DNA from: Nemesobacter sp965204665
Lineage (GTDB): Bacteria > Desulfobacterota_D > UBA1144 > Nemesobacterales > Nemesobacteraceae
Direction: 5' to 3'
DNA length: 64,000 nucleotides
NCBI GenBank assembly: GCA_965204665.1
Contig: OZ242002.1
Coordinates: 310,001 to 374,000, forward strand
The translations under genes and the position numbers were made by a program. Of this stretch, positions 17,423 through 25,883 are shown piece after piece. The notes beneath the pieces were generated by a model. It was not told where the DNA came from. It searched no databases and was given only the letters and a program-made list of their open reading frames with translations. Every line of letters starts with the position of its first letter. The first letter of the stretch is position 1.

Positions 17423-18433
17423 TTGAGTGCCTTACTGACCGTAATACTGATACTTTCGGGGTTCTTGGCACTTAACATAGGCGCCAACAATTCCGCAGCA
17501 TCCATGGCGACCTCATACGGAGCCGGGGTAAGGTCCAAAAAACAGGCCGTATGGCTCATAGCCGTCTTTGCTCTTCTAGGTGCCGTCACCGCCGGAGCTC
17601 CGGTGGTGGAAACCGTCGGCAAGGGAATAGTGCCGTCTGAGACGCTTGCCTCTGAAATAGGTTTCATATTCATAATTCTGCTTGTGGGAATAGTGTTTAT
17701 CTCCTGGGCGAACATTAAACGTACGCCCATAGCCACGACTCATGCGATAGTATGCGCAATAGTCGGTATCGGACTTTATACCAACACTCTTGCTTATGAC
17801 AGTTTCTTCCGCGTGCTCAAATGGTGGATAATTGCGCCGATAGCGGCTTGGTTAATAAACTTCGCTGTAGCCAAGTTCTTTTATTTCAAAATAGTGCACT
17901 ATCTGGCGAGCAATTTTTCGGAAAAAAAAGTGAACCGAATACTGACCGTGCTGATCACCGTAACAGGAACTTTTATCGCGTTTTCAGGAGGTGCCAACAA
18001 TTCAGCAAACGCTATCGCCCCGATAGTGAGTCTCGGTCTGATAGATTCCTTTCCGGGAGCGGTCCTCGCCGGTGTGGCAATGGGGGTGGGAGCTGTTCTG
18101 CTCGGAGGCAGGGTCCTTGACACGGTTGGAAAAAACATCACAGAGATATGCATAATAAGAGCCATCTCGGTTGAGTTCACCGCCGCAGCGATAATACTGC
18201 TTGCGTCGGTCTATGGAATTCCGGTTTCAATCGCTGAAATAGTCACAGCAGGCGTGGTGGGGTTTTCGTGCGCTCAGCATGGATTTGCGCAGACTTCCAG
18301 AAACAGCCATGTAGTTAGAATTGGATTTTTCTGGTTTGTCGTCCCATTGATAACTGTCGGAGTAAGTTACTATATATGCATGATCTATATCAAATACAAT
18401 CTGGCTTCGCATTTAAGTTTCATATTCTTCTAA
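17423..18433 (+). CDS. PiT-family phosphate/sulphate permease
   Basis: This 336-residue membrane protein has the duplicated PiT signature: GANNSAASMATS near the N-terminus and GGANNSANAIAP in the second half, with about nine to ten hydrophobic helices. PiT proteins couple anion uptake to a cation gradient. cysH starts 4 bp later, and PiT members of the CysP type import sulphate, so sulphate is the likelier substrate here. That is inference from context. The start is set at TTG 17423 behind GGGAGA; an upstream TTG at 17408 is possible. Confidence 0.85.
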   Translation: MSALLTVILILSGFLALNIGANNSAASMATSYGAGVRSKKQAVWLIAVFALLGAVTAGAPVVETVGKGIVPSETLASEIGFIFIILLVGIVFISWANIKRTPIATTHAIVCAIVGIGLYTNTLAYDSFFRVLKWWIIAPIAAWLINFAVAKFFYFKIVHYLASNFSEKKVNRILTVLITVTGTFIAFSGGANNSANAIAPIVSLGLIDSFPGAVLAGVAMGVGAVLLGGRVLDTVGKNITEICIIRAISVEFTAAAIILLASVYGIPVSIAEIVTAGVVGFSCAQHGFAQTSRNSHVVRIGFFWFVVPLITVGVSYYICMIYIKYNLASHLSFIFF

Positions 18434-18437
18434 AATC

Positions 18438-19169
18438 ATGAAATTCACTGAAAAAGAAATAAAAAAACTCAACTCGGAGTTCAAGACAAGTTCTCCGCAA
18501 GAAATACTTGCTTGGGTCTCGGAGAATCTAGCTTCTTCAGCAGCTCTCTCAACAAGTTTTCAGATTCAGGGAATGGCCCTTCTCGACATGTTTGTAAAGA
18601 TTGACCCTAATGCCAGAGTCTTCACTTTAGACACCGGAAGACTCCCATCGGAGACATACAGGATCATGGACAAGACAAGAGATACGTACGGAATCGGCAT
18701 TGAGGTGATTTTTCCCAGAAAAGAAGAGGTAGAGGAAATGGTGGCCAACTATGGAGTAAATCTTTTCTATAAAAGCAGGGAAAATAGAAGACGGTGCTGC
18801 AAGATACGAAAAACCAACCCTCTCACCGAGCATCTTAAGACGCTCAACTGCTGGATTACCTCCATAAGAAAAGACCAGACAGAACAGCGGTCGGGGGCTA
18901 GGAAATTCGAAATTGACTACCTCCACGGAAAGATACTCAAGGTGAATCCGCTTCTTGATTGGAGCGAAGATCAAGTTCGGGATTATATAGAGGAGAACAA
19001 AGTTCCCTACAACGAACTACACGACAGGGGCTATCCGAGCATAGGATGCGCTCCGTGTACAAGGGCCGTCAAAGAAGGTGAAGACCCGAGAGCAGGCAGG
19101 TGGTGGTGGGAACAAGGAACTGACAAGGAATGCGGACTTCATTACAATCCGATTCCAGACTCTAAATGA
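18438..19169 (+). CDS. cysH: Assimilatory adenylylsulphate (APS) reductase
   Basis: CysH reduces activated sulphate to sulphite. The 243-residue protein has the adenylyl-sulphate PP-loop region (LSTSFQIQGMALLDM), a CC pair (RRRCCKIRK) and a CxxC pair (GCAPCTRA) that together bind the [4Fe-4S] cluster of the APS-specific class. It also has the C-terminal catalytic Cys in KECGLH. PAPS-specific enzymes lack the four cluster cysteines, so APS is the substrate. It is probably co-transcribed with the upstream PiT permease, with 4 bp between them. Confidence 0.92.
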   Translation: MKFTEKEIKKLNSEFKTSSPQEILAWVSENLASSAALSTSFQIQGMALLDMFVKIDPNARVFTLDTGRLPSETYRIMDKTRDTYGIGIEVIFPRKEEVEEMVANYGVNLFYKSRENRRRCCKIRKTNPLTEHLKTLNCWITSIRKDQTEQRSGARKFEIDYLHGKILKVNPLLDWSEDQVRDYIEENKVPYNELHDRGYPSIGCAPCTRAVKEGEDPRAGRWWWEQGTDKECGLHYNPIPDSK

Positions 19170-19192
19170 AATTAACGGATTACGGCGCAACT

Positions 19193-20293
19193 TTAATTCT
19201 CTGACCGCAGGCTCTTTTTCACGATGGGAATTACTTCTTCTCTAAGAAGAGTCAGGGACCTCCGCCATTTATCTTGCGGGTCCCATTCGTGTCCCATTAC
19301 CAAAAGCACGCCGAATCCTCCAACAAATTCATAAAGCCGCATTATCTTTTCAGCTACATCCTCAGGACTCCCGACAAGCCACATATTGTCAATCATATAG
19401 TCAATCGTAACTTCACTATCAGACATTGACTTGTCAATCTTAAAGAGGTCTAGATTTTTCCTTATCATCGGGACTATTCTGAAGAAATAGTCGCGGAAAT
19501 CTCTCGCTACGGTGCTTTCCGCGGCATGCTTTCTGGCTTCTTTCGTTGTATCCGCCACATACACATCCCTCGCGATTCTCCATTTCTTCCTGTCGGGATT
19601 ACTTCTTCCCGCAGTGAAAGCACCCTCCACATACATCTCCCAGTGAGATTTGAGCACCTCAGGAATCACAAAATTTATGCTCATCGGCATCCAGCCACAT
19701 CGCCCCGCCGTTCTGAGACTTGAAGAACTTTCGGAGATTCCCGCAACGGCTATAGGAGGATGAGGTCTCTGGTAAGGTTTTGTATGCACCCCGAGACCGA
19801 CTTTTTCCACAGGACCAGGAACCGTGTATTTCCATCTTGAGCCATAGTACGTACCCGGAGCAGGGTTATCCCAAAGACCCAGTATCGTCTCAAGCGCTTC
19901 ATTCATTAATTGTCTCTGCTCTCCCGTTTTTGGATTTATGCCGAATGCCTCAAAATCCCCGATAAAACTTCCCGCTCCCACACCCCAGTAAAACCTCCCC
20001 TTTAGCAGGTTGTCCAAGACAGCGATTCTATGTGCAAGCATAAAAGGGTTGTGCTCAGGCAGACAGGAAACACCCGTACCAAATATTATTTTTTCCGTAA
20101 GAGCAGAAGCTTTCGCTATGAACAGATCGGGGGCTGCTATATTCTCCCAACCCGCGGTGAAATGCTCCCCTATCCACGCTTCTGAAAAACCAACTTGGTC
20201 AAGAAAGACCATCTGCTCTATGTCCTGCTCAAGCGTCTGAAAAAGCGGAGAACCGGCAGGATGAAGAGGTATCGAGAAGTATCCGAGTTCCAT
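19193..20293 (-). CDS. LLM-class flavin-dependent oxidoreductase
   Basis: This is a 366-residue bacterial luciferase-like monooxygenase with a TIM-barrel fold. Visible family features are the N-terminal ELGYFSIPLHP strand, GFSEAWIGEHF, GTGVSCLPEHNPFMLAHRIA and GRFYWGVGAGS. It would use reduced flavin to oxidise an unknown organic substrate. It follows the Rieske gene of the suf cluster by 98 bp on the same strand and may be the last gene of that transcript. It is convergent with cysH. Confidence 0.82.
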   Translation of the reverse strand: MELGYFSIPLHPAGSPLFQTLEQDIEQMVFLDQVGFSEAWIGEHFTAGWENIAAPDLFIAKASALTEKIIFGTGVSCLPEHNPFMLAHRIAVLDNLLKGRFYWGVGAGSFIGDFEAFGINPKTGEQRQLMNEALETILGLWDNPAPGTYYGSRWKYTVPGPVEKVGLGVHTKPYQRPHPPIAVAGISESSSSLRTAGRCGWMPMSINFVIPEVLKSHWEMYVEGAFTAGRSNPDRKKWRIARDVYVADTTKEARKHAAESTVARDFRDYFFRIVPMIRKNLDLFKIDKSMSDSEVTIDYMIDNMWLVGSPEDVAEKIMRLYEFVGGFGVLLVMGHEWDPQDKWRRSLTLLREEVIPIVKKSLRSEN

Positions 20294-20391
20294 ATTCGAA
20301 TGTAATATGCTTTATCAAAACAGGGAAACGAAAAATGCCGAGAACTTCGGTGAACCAGCGACAGGAATAACGCTTTTCTACGTAATGATGA

Positions 20392-20706
20392 TCAGCAGTC
20401 AATTTTTACGAAGATGTCTTCACCTTCGACCTTCACTTCGTAAGTCTCCAGGGGTTCTGACGCCGGAGGACACAGGACTTTGCCGGTTTTCACGTTAAAC
20501 TCCGCTCCGTGATAGCAACAGGTAATGCTGTCCCCGTTAAGGTCTCCGCCTGAAAGCGGAAGCGCCTGATGCGTGCATTCATCCTTAAAAGCGTAAAAGT
20601 TTCCGGCAACTCTGCATATGGCTATAGGTTCTCCACTTGCGAAAAAAGACCCCACTTCTCCTTCGGGCACATCCGAAATCTTTGCTACTTTCTCAAAATC
20701 AGACAT
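20392..20706 (-). CDS. Rieske [2Fe-2S] ferredoxin
   Basis: The 104-residue soluble protein carries the Rieske pair: CTHQALPLSGG (Cys-x-His) and CCYHGAEF (Cys-x2-His type). It starts at ATG 20706, behind a GGAGA-type ribosome binding site; the open frame continues upstream into sufD but is not needed. It resembles the small Rieske ferredoxins of dioxygenase systems. Its place directly after sufD (22 bp) links it to Fe-S assembly or to the following flavin oxidoreductase. Confidence 0.88.
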   Translation of the reverse strand: MSDFEKVAKISDVPEGEVGSFFASGEPIAICRVAGNFYAFKDECTHQALPLSGGDLNGDSITCCYHGAEFNVKTGKVLCPPASEPLETYEVKVEGEDIFVKIDC

Positions 20707-20728
20707 TACATCGTCTCCCAATTCTGTA

Positions 20729-22057
20729 CTACAGTCTACGCTCAAACCAAGCTGCAGTATTACCCTCAAGCGCATTCCTGACGGGTTCTATCGACATGTT
20801 CTCGAGAGTCTCTCCCGTAAAGGCGCGAAGCATAATCATTTTAGCTTTTTTCGCGGAAACGCCTCTTGAACGCAGATAAAAGATAGCATCTTCATCCATC
20901 TGTCCTATGGTGGCCCCATGAGTGCATTTCACGTCGCTGTTGTATATCTCAAGTTGAGGTTTTGTATCTATCTGCGCCGTATCTGAAAGAAGAAGGTTTC
21001 TGTTGGTCTGTTTGGCGTCTGTTTTTTCCGAGCCCTCGTGTACAAGTATTCTTCCGTGAAAAACTCCCTTCGAACGACCATCAAGAACCCCGTTGTAGAA
21101 CTGACGGCTGTCGCAGTGAGGACTTGCGTGTTCAACGCGCATGAAATTGTCCATGTGTTGACGTCCCTCCGACATGAAAAGACCGTATATATCGGAGTTC
21201 CCACCTTCTCCTTGAAGAACTGGATGGACTGTGTTTCTCACGAGCGCCCCTCCATGCAGAACCGAATGGGAAGTGAGGTTGCTGTCTCTTTGCTGGTTTG
21301 TCCTCAGGTTCAGAAAATTAAATGCATTCGGGCTTTCAAACTCAAGCCTGTAGTGCTCGATGTCGGAATTTTCCGCGCATACAATCTCCGTCACCACGTT
21401 CGAGAAATAAGCGCCCTGTGAAACCGAAACATAGTGCTCTATGACTTTTGCGGCGCCGTTTCCACCGATAATTATGAGATTTCTCAGATTCACAAACAGC
21501 GGTCGGCCCTGATCAGTTGATATGTGGAGAACATGCACCGGAGTTTCAAAGACCTTATCCGGGGAAATATGAATAAACGCCCCGTCGGTAAAATAAGAAG
21601 TGTTAAGCGATATAAACGGGTCTTCACTGTAATCAGCGTATTCCGCCAGATGTTCCCTTACCAACTTCTCCTGCGTACGGACAGCCTCGGAAAGGTTTGT
21701 CACCGTAACCCCGCTCCGGTCCTGCTCCGTGTTTGAAAGGGAAGGAGCGAATTTACCGTTAACAAAAACGAGAAGCAGAGTTCTCAGCCCATCAAATCTA
21801 TACGGGTGCAAAGTTTCCAGGGAAACATCATGGATATCGTTCTGCGCAATTGAAAAGGAATTCCTGCGGAGAGCCTCAAGGTTCGTGAATCTCCATTCCT
21901 CATCGAAAAGGGTAGGAAATCCATGGTTCTTAAATCCAGAGATTCCTTTTTCGCGCAGGTCTTTTATCCACTGCGGGTCTTCTTTGCCTACGTTACGCGC
22001 AAATTCAGAGAGCCCGTCGACATAACTCTCACGTGTGCCGTCAAAAACAATCTCCAC
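20729..22057 (-). CDS. sufD: Fe-S cluster assembly protein SufD
   Basis: This is a 442-residue SUF scaffold component that forms the SufBC2D complex with the neighbouring gene products. The C-terminal SufBD core is clear: HMDNFMRVEHASPHCDSRQF, GVFHGRILVHEGSEKTDAKQ, LLSDTAQIDTKPQLEI and KCTHGATIGQMDEDAIFYLRSR. The N-terminal region includes GFPTLFDEEWRFTNL. The order sufB-sufC-sufD on one strand with short gaps indicates an operon. Confidence 0.93.
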   Translation of the reverse strand: MEIVFDGTRESYVDGLSEFARNVGKEDPQWIKDLREKGISGFKNHGFPTLFDEEWRFTNLEALRRNSFSIAQNDIHDVSLETLHPYRFDGLRTLLLVFVNGKFAPSLSNTEQDRSGVTVTNLSEAVRTQEKLVREHLAEYADYSEDPFISLNTSYFTDGAFIHISPDKVFETPVHVLHISTDQGRPLFVNLRNLIIIGGNGAAKVIEHYVSVSQGAYFSNVVTEIVCAENSDIEHYRLEFESPNAFNFLNLRTNQQRDSNLTSHSVLHGGALVRNTVHPVLQGEGGNSDIYGLFMSEGRQHMDNFMRVEHASPHCDSRQFYNGVLDGRSKGVFHGRILVHEGSEKTDAKQTNRNLLLSDTAQIDTKPQLEIYNSDVKCTHGATIGQMDEDAIFYLRSRGVSAKKAKMIMLRAFTGETLENMSIEPVRNALEGNTAAWFERRL

Positions 22058-22091
22058 TGTAGTATGCTCCTTTACGTCCTTACTCTACGCC

Positions 22092-22826
22092 TCAAAAACC
22101 CGCGTAACCCTTTTCCTCAAGTTCACGGGCAAGTTCTCCGCCACCCGATTTCACTATCTTTCCATCCACCATCACATGGACAAAATCAGGCACTATATAA
22201 TTGAGCAGTCTCTGGTAATGGGTTATGATGATGAATGATCTCTTGCCGTCTCTCATGGAATTTACCCCGTCGGCCACTATCTTCAGCGCATCTATGTCAA
22301 GTCCTGAATCGGTTTCGTCAAGCACTGCAAGTGATGGTTCCAATATCTGCATCTGGAATATCTCGTTTCTCTTTTTCTCTCCGCCTGAAAATCCGGCATT
22401 AACGGACCTTTTTAGAAGATCATCGCTTATACCTAGAGTCTTCATTTTCTCTCTAGCCAATTTGCCGAATTCAACATGCTTAAGCGGTTTTTCGTTTCTG
22501 TACTCTCTTTTTGCGTTAAGGGCCTCGCGAAGAAGATACGTGTTGGCAACCCCCGGAATCTCAACGGGGTACTGAAATGCGAGAAACAAACCCTCACAAG
22601 CCCGCTCCTCAGGCTCAAGTTCCAGAAGGTCCTTGCCGGCAAACGTCACCTCGCCTGCTGTTACATCGTAAGTCTCTTTTCCAGCCAGAACCTGTGAAAA
22701 CGTGCTTTTCCCCGAACCGTTGGGCCCCATTATGGAATGAACCTCCCCGCTTCCCACTTTGAGATCAAATCCCTTTATTATTTCCTTGTCATCTACCTGC
22801 ACGTGCAGATTTCTCACCTCGAGCAT
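22092..22826 (-). CDS. sufC: Fe-S cluster assembly ATPase SufC
   Basis: This is a 244-residue ABC-type ATPase of the SUF system. It has Walker A (IMGPNGSGKSTFS), the signature region SGGEKKRNEIFQM, Walker B (LAVLDETDSGLDIDALK) and the H-loop (FIIITHYQRLLNYI). SufC drives structural change in the SufBC2D scaffold. It lies between sufB (49 bp) and sufD (34 bp). Confidence 0.95.
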   Translation of the reverse strand: MLEVRNLHVQVDDKEIIKGFDLKVGSGEVHSIMGPNGSGKSTFSQVLAGKETYDVTAGEVTFAGKDLLELEPEERACEGLFLAFQYPVEIPGVANTYLLREALNAKREYRNEKPLKHVEFGKLAREKMKTLGISDDLLKRSVNAGFSGGEKKRNEIFQMQILEPSLAVLDETDSGLDIDALKIVADGVNSMRDGKRSFIIITHYQRLLNYIVPDFVHVMVDGKIVKSGGGELARELEEKGYAGF

Positions 22827-22875
22827 TTTCGCTCCTCCTAAAAAGTCTTTTTTTCAGAATTGCGGCGGAACCCCT

Positions 22876-24312
22876 CTAACCTACGCTTCCCTCAAGACTC
22901 ACGCTCAGCAGTTTTTCCGCCTCAACCGCAAACTCAAAAGGCAACTCCTTGAACACTTCCTTGCAAAAGCCGTTCACTATAAGAGAAACTGCATCTTCGG
23001 CTGAAAGCCCCCGCTGCCGACAGTAAAACATCTGGTCCTCACCTATCTTGGAGGTCGACGCCTCGTGCTCCATATGAGCCGTGGAGTTCTTCACCTCTAT
23101 GTATGGAAAAGTGTGCGCGCCGCAGCGGTCTCCTATAAGCATGGAGTCACACTGCGTGTAATTTCTCGCTTTCTCGGCATTTTTGCCAATATTGACAAGT
23201 CCTCTGTAAATGTTTTGCCCTTCACCGGCGGAAATCCCTTTGGAGATAATCGTACTGCCCGTGTTTTTGCCAATATGGACCATCTTGGTTCCCGTATCGG
23301 CCTGCTGGCGCCTGTTGGTAAGGGCAACCGAGTAAAACTCTCCCACAGAGTTATCTCCTTCGAGTATGCAGCTGGGATATTTCCAAGTGATGGCAGAACC
23401 GGTTTCAACCTGCGTCCAGGAAATCCTTGACCCCCTGCCGGCGCATCTTCCGCGCTTGGTCACAAAATTGTATATTCCGCCTTTGCCTTTTCTGTCCCCG
23501 GGATACCAGTTCTGTATGGTTGAATATTTTATTGTGGCGTTATCATGAGCCACAAGTTCAACAACCGCGGCGTGGAGTTGGTTCTCATCTCTTTTAGGGG
23601 CTGTACAACCCTCAAGATAACTCACGTAACTACCCTCATCAGCGATTATGAGAGTTCTCTCAAACTGCCCCGTGTTTTCAGCGTTTATACGAAAATACGT
23701 CGAAAGTTCCATAGGGCATCTTACTCCTTTGGGAATGTACACAAAGGATCCATCGGTGAAAACAGCGGAGTTGAGCGCTGCGTAGAAATTGTCTCCCTTG
23801 GGTACTACGGAACCTATATATTTGCGGACAAGGTCGGGATACTCTTCAACCGCTTCGGATATGGAACAGAATATAACCCCTTCTTCTGCCAGTTTGTCCT
23901 TGAAAGTCGTGAAGACCGAAACACTGTCAAAAACTGCGTCAACCGCCACCCCCGCAAGGATTTTCTGCTCTTCAAGCGGTATGCCAAGTTTATCATAGGT
24001 TTCCTTTATCTCGGGGTCGATTTCGTCAAGACTCTTCGGTCTCGGATTGCTTTTCGGAGCGGCGTAATAACTTATGTCGTTAAAATCTATTTCCGGATAT
24101 CTGAGAAATGCCCATCTGGGCTCCACCATCTTCTTCCAATGCTCATATGCTTCCAGTCTCCATTCGAGCAACCATTCAGGCTCGTTTTTCTTGGAGGAAA
24201 TCATTCTTATTACATCTTCATTAAGACCCTTGGGAGCAATCTCCTGCTCAACCTCGGTTATAAATCCGTATTTGTATTCTTGTTCAGTCAGTTTTTCCAG
24301 ATCAACGCTCAT
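22876..24312 (-). CDS. sufB: Fe-S cluster assembly protein SufB
   Basis: This is the 478-residue scaffold subunit on which nascent clusters form. Typical SufB blocks include PEWLLEWRLEAYEHW, FTDGSFVYIPKGVRCPMELS, NTGQFERTLIIADEGSYVSY, CTAPKRDENQLHAAVVEL and MLIGDRCGAHTFPYIEVKN, ending with MFYCRQRGLSAEDAVSLIVN. The protein is complete. It is the first structural gene after the Rrf2-type regulator, 17 bp away. Confidence 0.95.
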   Translation of the reverse strand: MSVDLEKLTEQEYKYGFITEVEQEIAPKGLNEDVIRMISSKKNEPEWLLEWRLEAYEHWKKMVEPRWAFLRYPEIDFNDISYYAAPKSNPRPKSLDEIDPEIKETYDKLGIPLEEQKILAGVAVDAVFDSVSVFTTFKDKLAEEGVIFCSISEAVEEYPDLVRKYIGSVVPKGDNFYAALNSAVFTDGSFVYIPKGVRCPMELSTYFRINAENTGQFERTLIIADEGSYVSYLEGCTAPKRDENQLHAAVVELVAHDNATIKYSTIQNWYPGDRKGKGGIYNFVTKRGRCAGRGSRISWTQVETGSAITWKYPSCILEGDNSVGEFYSVALTNRRQQADTGTKMVHIGKNTGSTIISKGISAGEGQNIYRGLVNIGKNAEKARNYTQCDSMLIGDRCGAHTFPYIEVKNSTAHMEHEASTSKIGEDQMFYCRQRGLSAEDAVSLIVNGFCKEVFKELPFEFAVEAEKLLSVSLEGSVG

Positions 24313-24329
24313 CTAAAAAGGTCCTCCTG

Positions 24330-24749
24330 TCAGTTGGTTTCACGGGGATGTTTTTCCTCCACCATATCGCCTATAGTCGTGTCTTCTAAAATTCTTATCA
24401 TGGACACCTTGAGTTTATCCCAGAACGGAAGTTGTCCGCAGTTTTCGTAAAGGGCGCACGGACCTTCTTCATCCATGCAGTCTACTATTCTTATCTCGCC
24501 CTCTATGGCTTCATACACCTCTCTGAGACTCAGTTCATGTGGAGTCTTACGGAACAGATATCCGCCTTCAGGCCCTACCTTCGATCTCAGTATTCCGCGG
24601 TTGACAAGCCTTCTCATAACCTTGGCCAAGTAATTCTGCGGAATATGCTGGGTTTCCGATATCTGCTTCATGCTGAACTTGCCCGCCGGACTGGCACCCA
24701 TATAAATAAGGCATCTGACGGCATAATCAAGAGTTCTACTTACCTGCAT
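24330..24749 (-). CDS. Rrf2-family Fe-S-responsive regulator of the suf operon
   Basis: The 139-residue protein begins at ATG 24749 behind GGGGAGCGG. It has an Rrf2 winged helix-turn-helix (MQVSRTLDYAVRCLIYM, QNYLAKVMRRLVNRGILRSK, GPEGGYLF). Three spaced cysteines (VDCMDEEGPCALYENC) match the cluster ligands of IscR-like regulators. It is the first gene of the suf cluster, so it probably senses cluster status and controls its own operon. A candidate operator is marked just upstream. Confidence 0.85.
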   Translation of the reverse strand: MQVSRTLDYAVRCLIYMGASPAGKFSMKQISETQHIPQNYLAKVMRRLVNRGILRSKVGPEGGYLFRKTPHELSLREVYEAIEGEIRIVDCMDEEGPCALYENCGQLPFWDKLKVSMIRILEDTTIGDMVEEKHPRETN

Positions 24750-24815
24750 AACCGCTCCCCGGTCAGACTTGATGCATCTGTAAGAACAACCATCTCCTGA
24801 TTGGTAATTGTTACC

Positions 24816-24835
24816 ATTACCCAAATAAAGTCAAC
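24816..24835 (-). promoter_or_regulatory. Candidate Rrf2/IscR-type operator and -35 box of the suf operon
   Basis: Read on the minus strand, the segment starts GTTGACT, has an AT-rich centre and ends GGGTAAT. The same TTGACT can serve as a -35 box for transcription toward 24749. It resembles IscR type 1 sites (GACT, AT-rich, GGGTAT) in layout. It is weakly supported and inferred from position. Confidence 0.4.
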
Positions 24836-25214
24836 ATGAAATGGACAGGCATCATCTAGACAACTGGTATTTCCACAACTAGCAGGGGGGGGGCTGCAAG
24901 AACTCTTGTTGTCGGTATACCTGCTGCTTACGCAGGTTGTTAGGCTCCCATACATCAATGATGTATGAAAATACTTTATCCTAAGAAAACGGCCAACTAT
25001 ATACCACACACTCTCATCGGCTATGCACTTCCCTGTTGCTACCTGAATTTCCCTCAGGGCAGATGATCTATGTCTTTTCAAGATATTGCGAGATTCACCG
25101 ATGACCGTCCTGTAACCTATCTGCTCTTAATTCTTGGACAAAGCAGAAAACAATCTTAGCGCAATACCAAGCACCTCATCAAGCAATCAAGGCTACGCTT
25201 GATTCTTCCTCTCA
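24836..25214. other. Intergenic region with a G9 tract and a palindrome
   Basis: A run of nine G lies at 24885-24893, but no -35/-10 pair like those of the lipoprotein genes surrounds it. A perfect 19-bp palindrome, CATACATCA/TGATGTATG, lies near 24951-24969. No gene family is recognised in either strand. Confidence 0.5.
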
Positions 25215-25883
25215 TCATGCCCAAATATCCTCTTTTTTATCCCAATACTCCCTGAGACTTTCAAACCGTTGAATTCTTTCTCTAATCTTGACAATCTCTC
25301 GCGGGTAGAAGTCCATCATTACATCGCACAACTGTAACATCCACTTTTTCCTTGAATTTTTCATTACAGTTCGAATATTGTTTGAATTGGCAATTTGAAT
25401 CTGCCCCCAACCGAGAGCACCTACAACTAGGCATTCCCAATCAATAAACTCGATTGGTGCAAACAAGACATCTGAAACCTCAAGATCGGTTCCGCGAATG
25501 GAGTACTTGATCATGATGAGTGAGAAAACATTGTCGTCTGACTCGTAAAACCGTGCCAGCCGGTCGACTGATGTAAGGTTGGGCATATTGAAATGCGTGT
25601 CTTCTCTATGGGTCTTTACATCTATTATAGAGTAGATTCCCTCTACATCTTTGAACGCTACATCGGCCATGGCGCGCCGCGCGAACTCGCCAGAATACTC
25701 GCTACACCAATCCCCAAGAAAACTCTCAAACCTATTAGCCACCAAAGACTCTAATGCATCCCCGACTGCTCTTGGACTACTGGCCGTTTGTGGTGTAAGA
25801 AAACTAGCCGAAGAGTTGATGTACTCCTTTATTGCCGCAGCTACCTTATTATGGTGCCCATGGTAATAAAAGTTCGATCTCAT
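25215..25883 (-). CDS. Putative type II restriction endonuclease
   Basis: The 222-residue protein follows a DNA methyltransferase gene with a 4-bp ATGA overlap, the usual coupling of a restriction-modification pair. A plausible PD-(D/E)xK nuclease core is present as MADVAFKDVEG followed by YSIIDVKTHRE (Asp, then Asp-x-Lys). The recognition sequence cannot be read from the protein. Call depends mainly on context; the family itself is not one I can name. Confidence 0.65.
   Translation of the reverse strand: MRSNFYYHGHHNKVAAAIKEYINSSASFLTPQTASSPRAVGDALESLVANRFESFLGDWCSEYSGEFARRAMADVAFKDVEGIYSIIDVKTHREDTHFNMPNLTSVDRLARFYESDDNVFSLIMIKYSIRGTDLEVSDVLFAPIEFIDWECLVVGALGWGQIQIANSNNIRTVMKNSRKKWMLQLCDVMMDFYPREIVKIRERIQRFESLREYWDKKEDIWA

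Noticed and set aside
24885..24893. G9 tract as a fourth copy of the phase-variable promoter
   Set aside because: No TTGAC-type box 6 nt before it and no TAGAAT after it on either strand.
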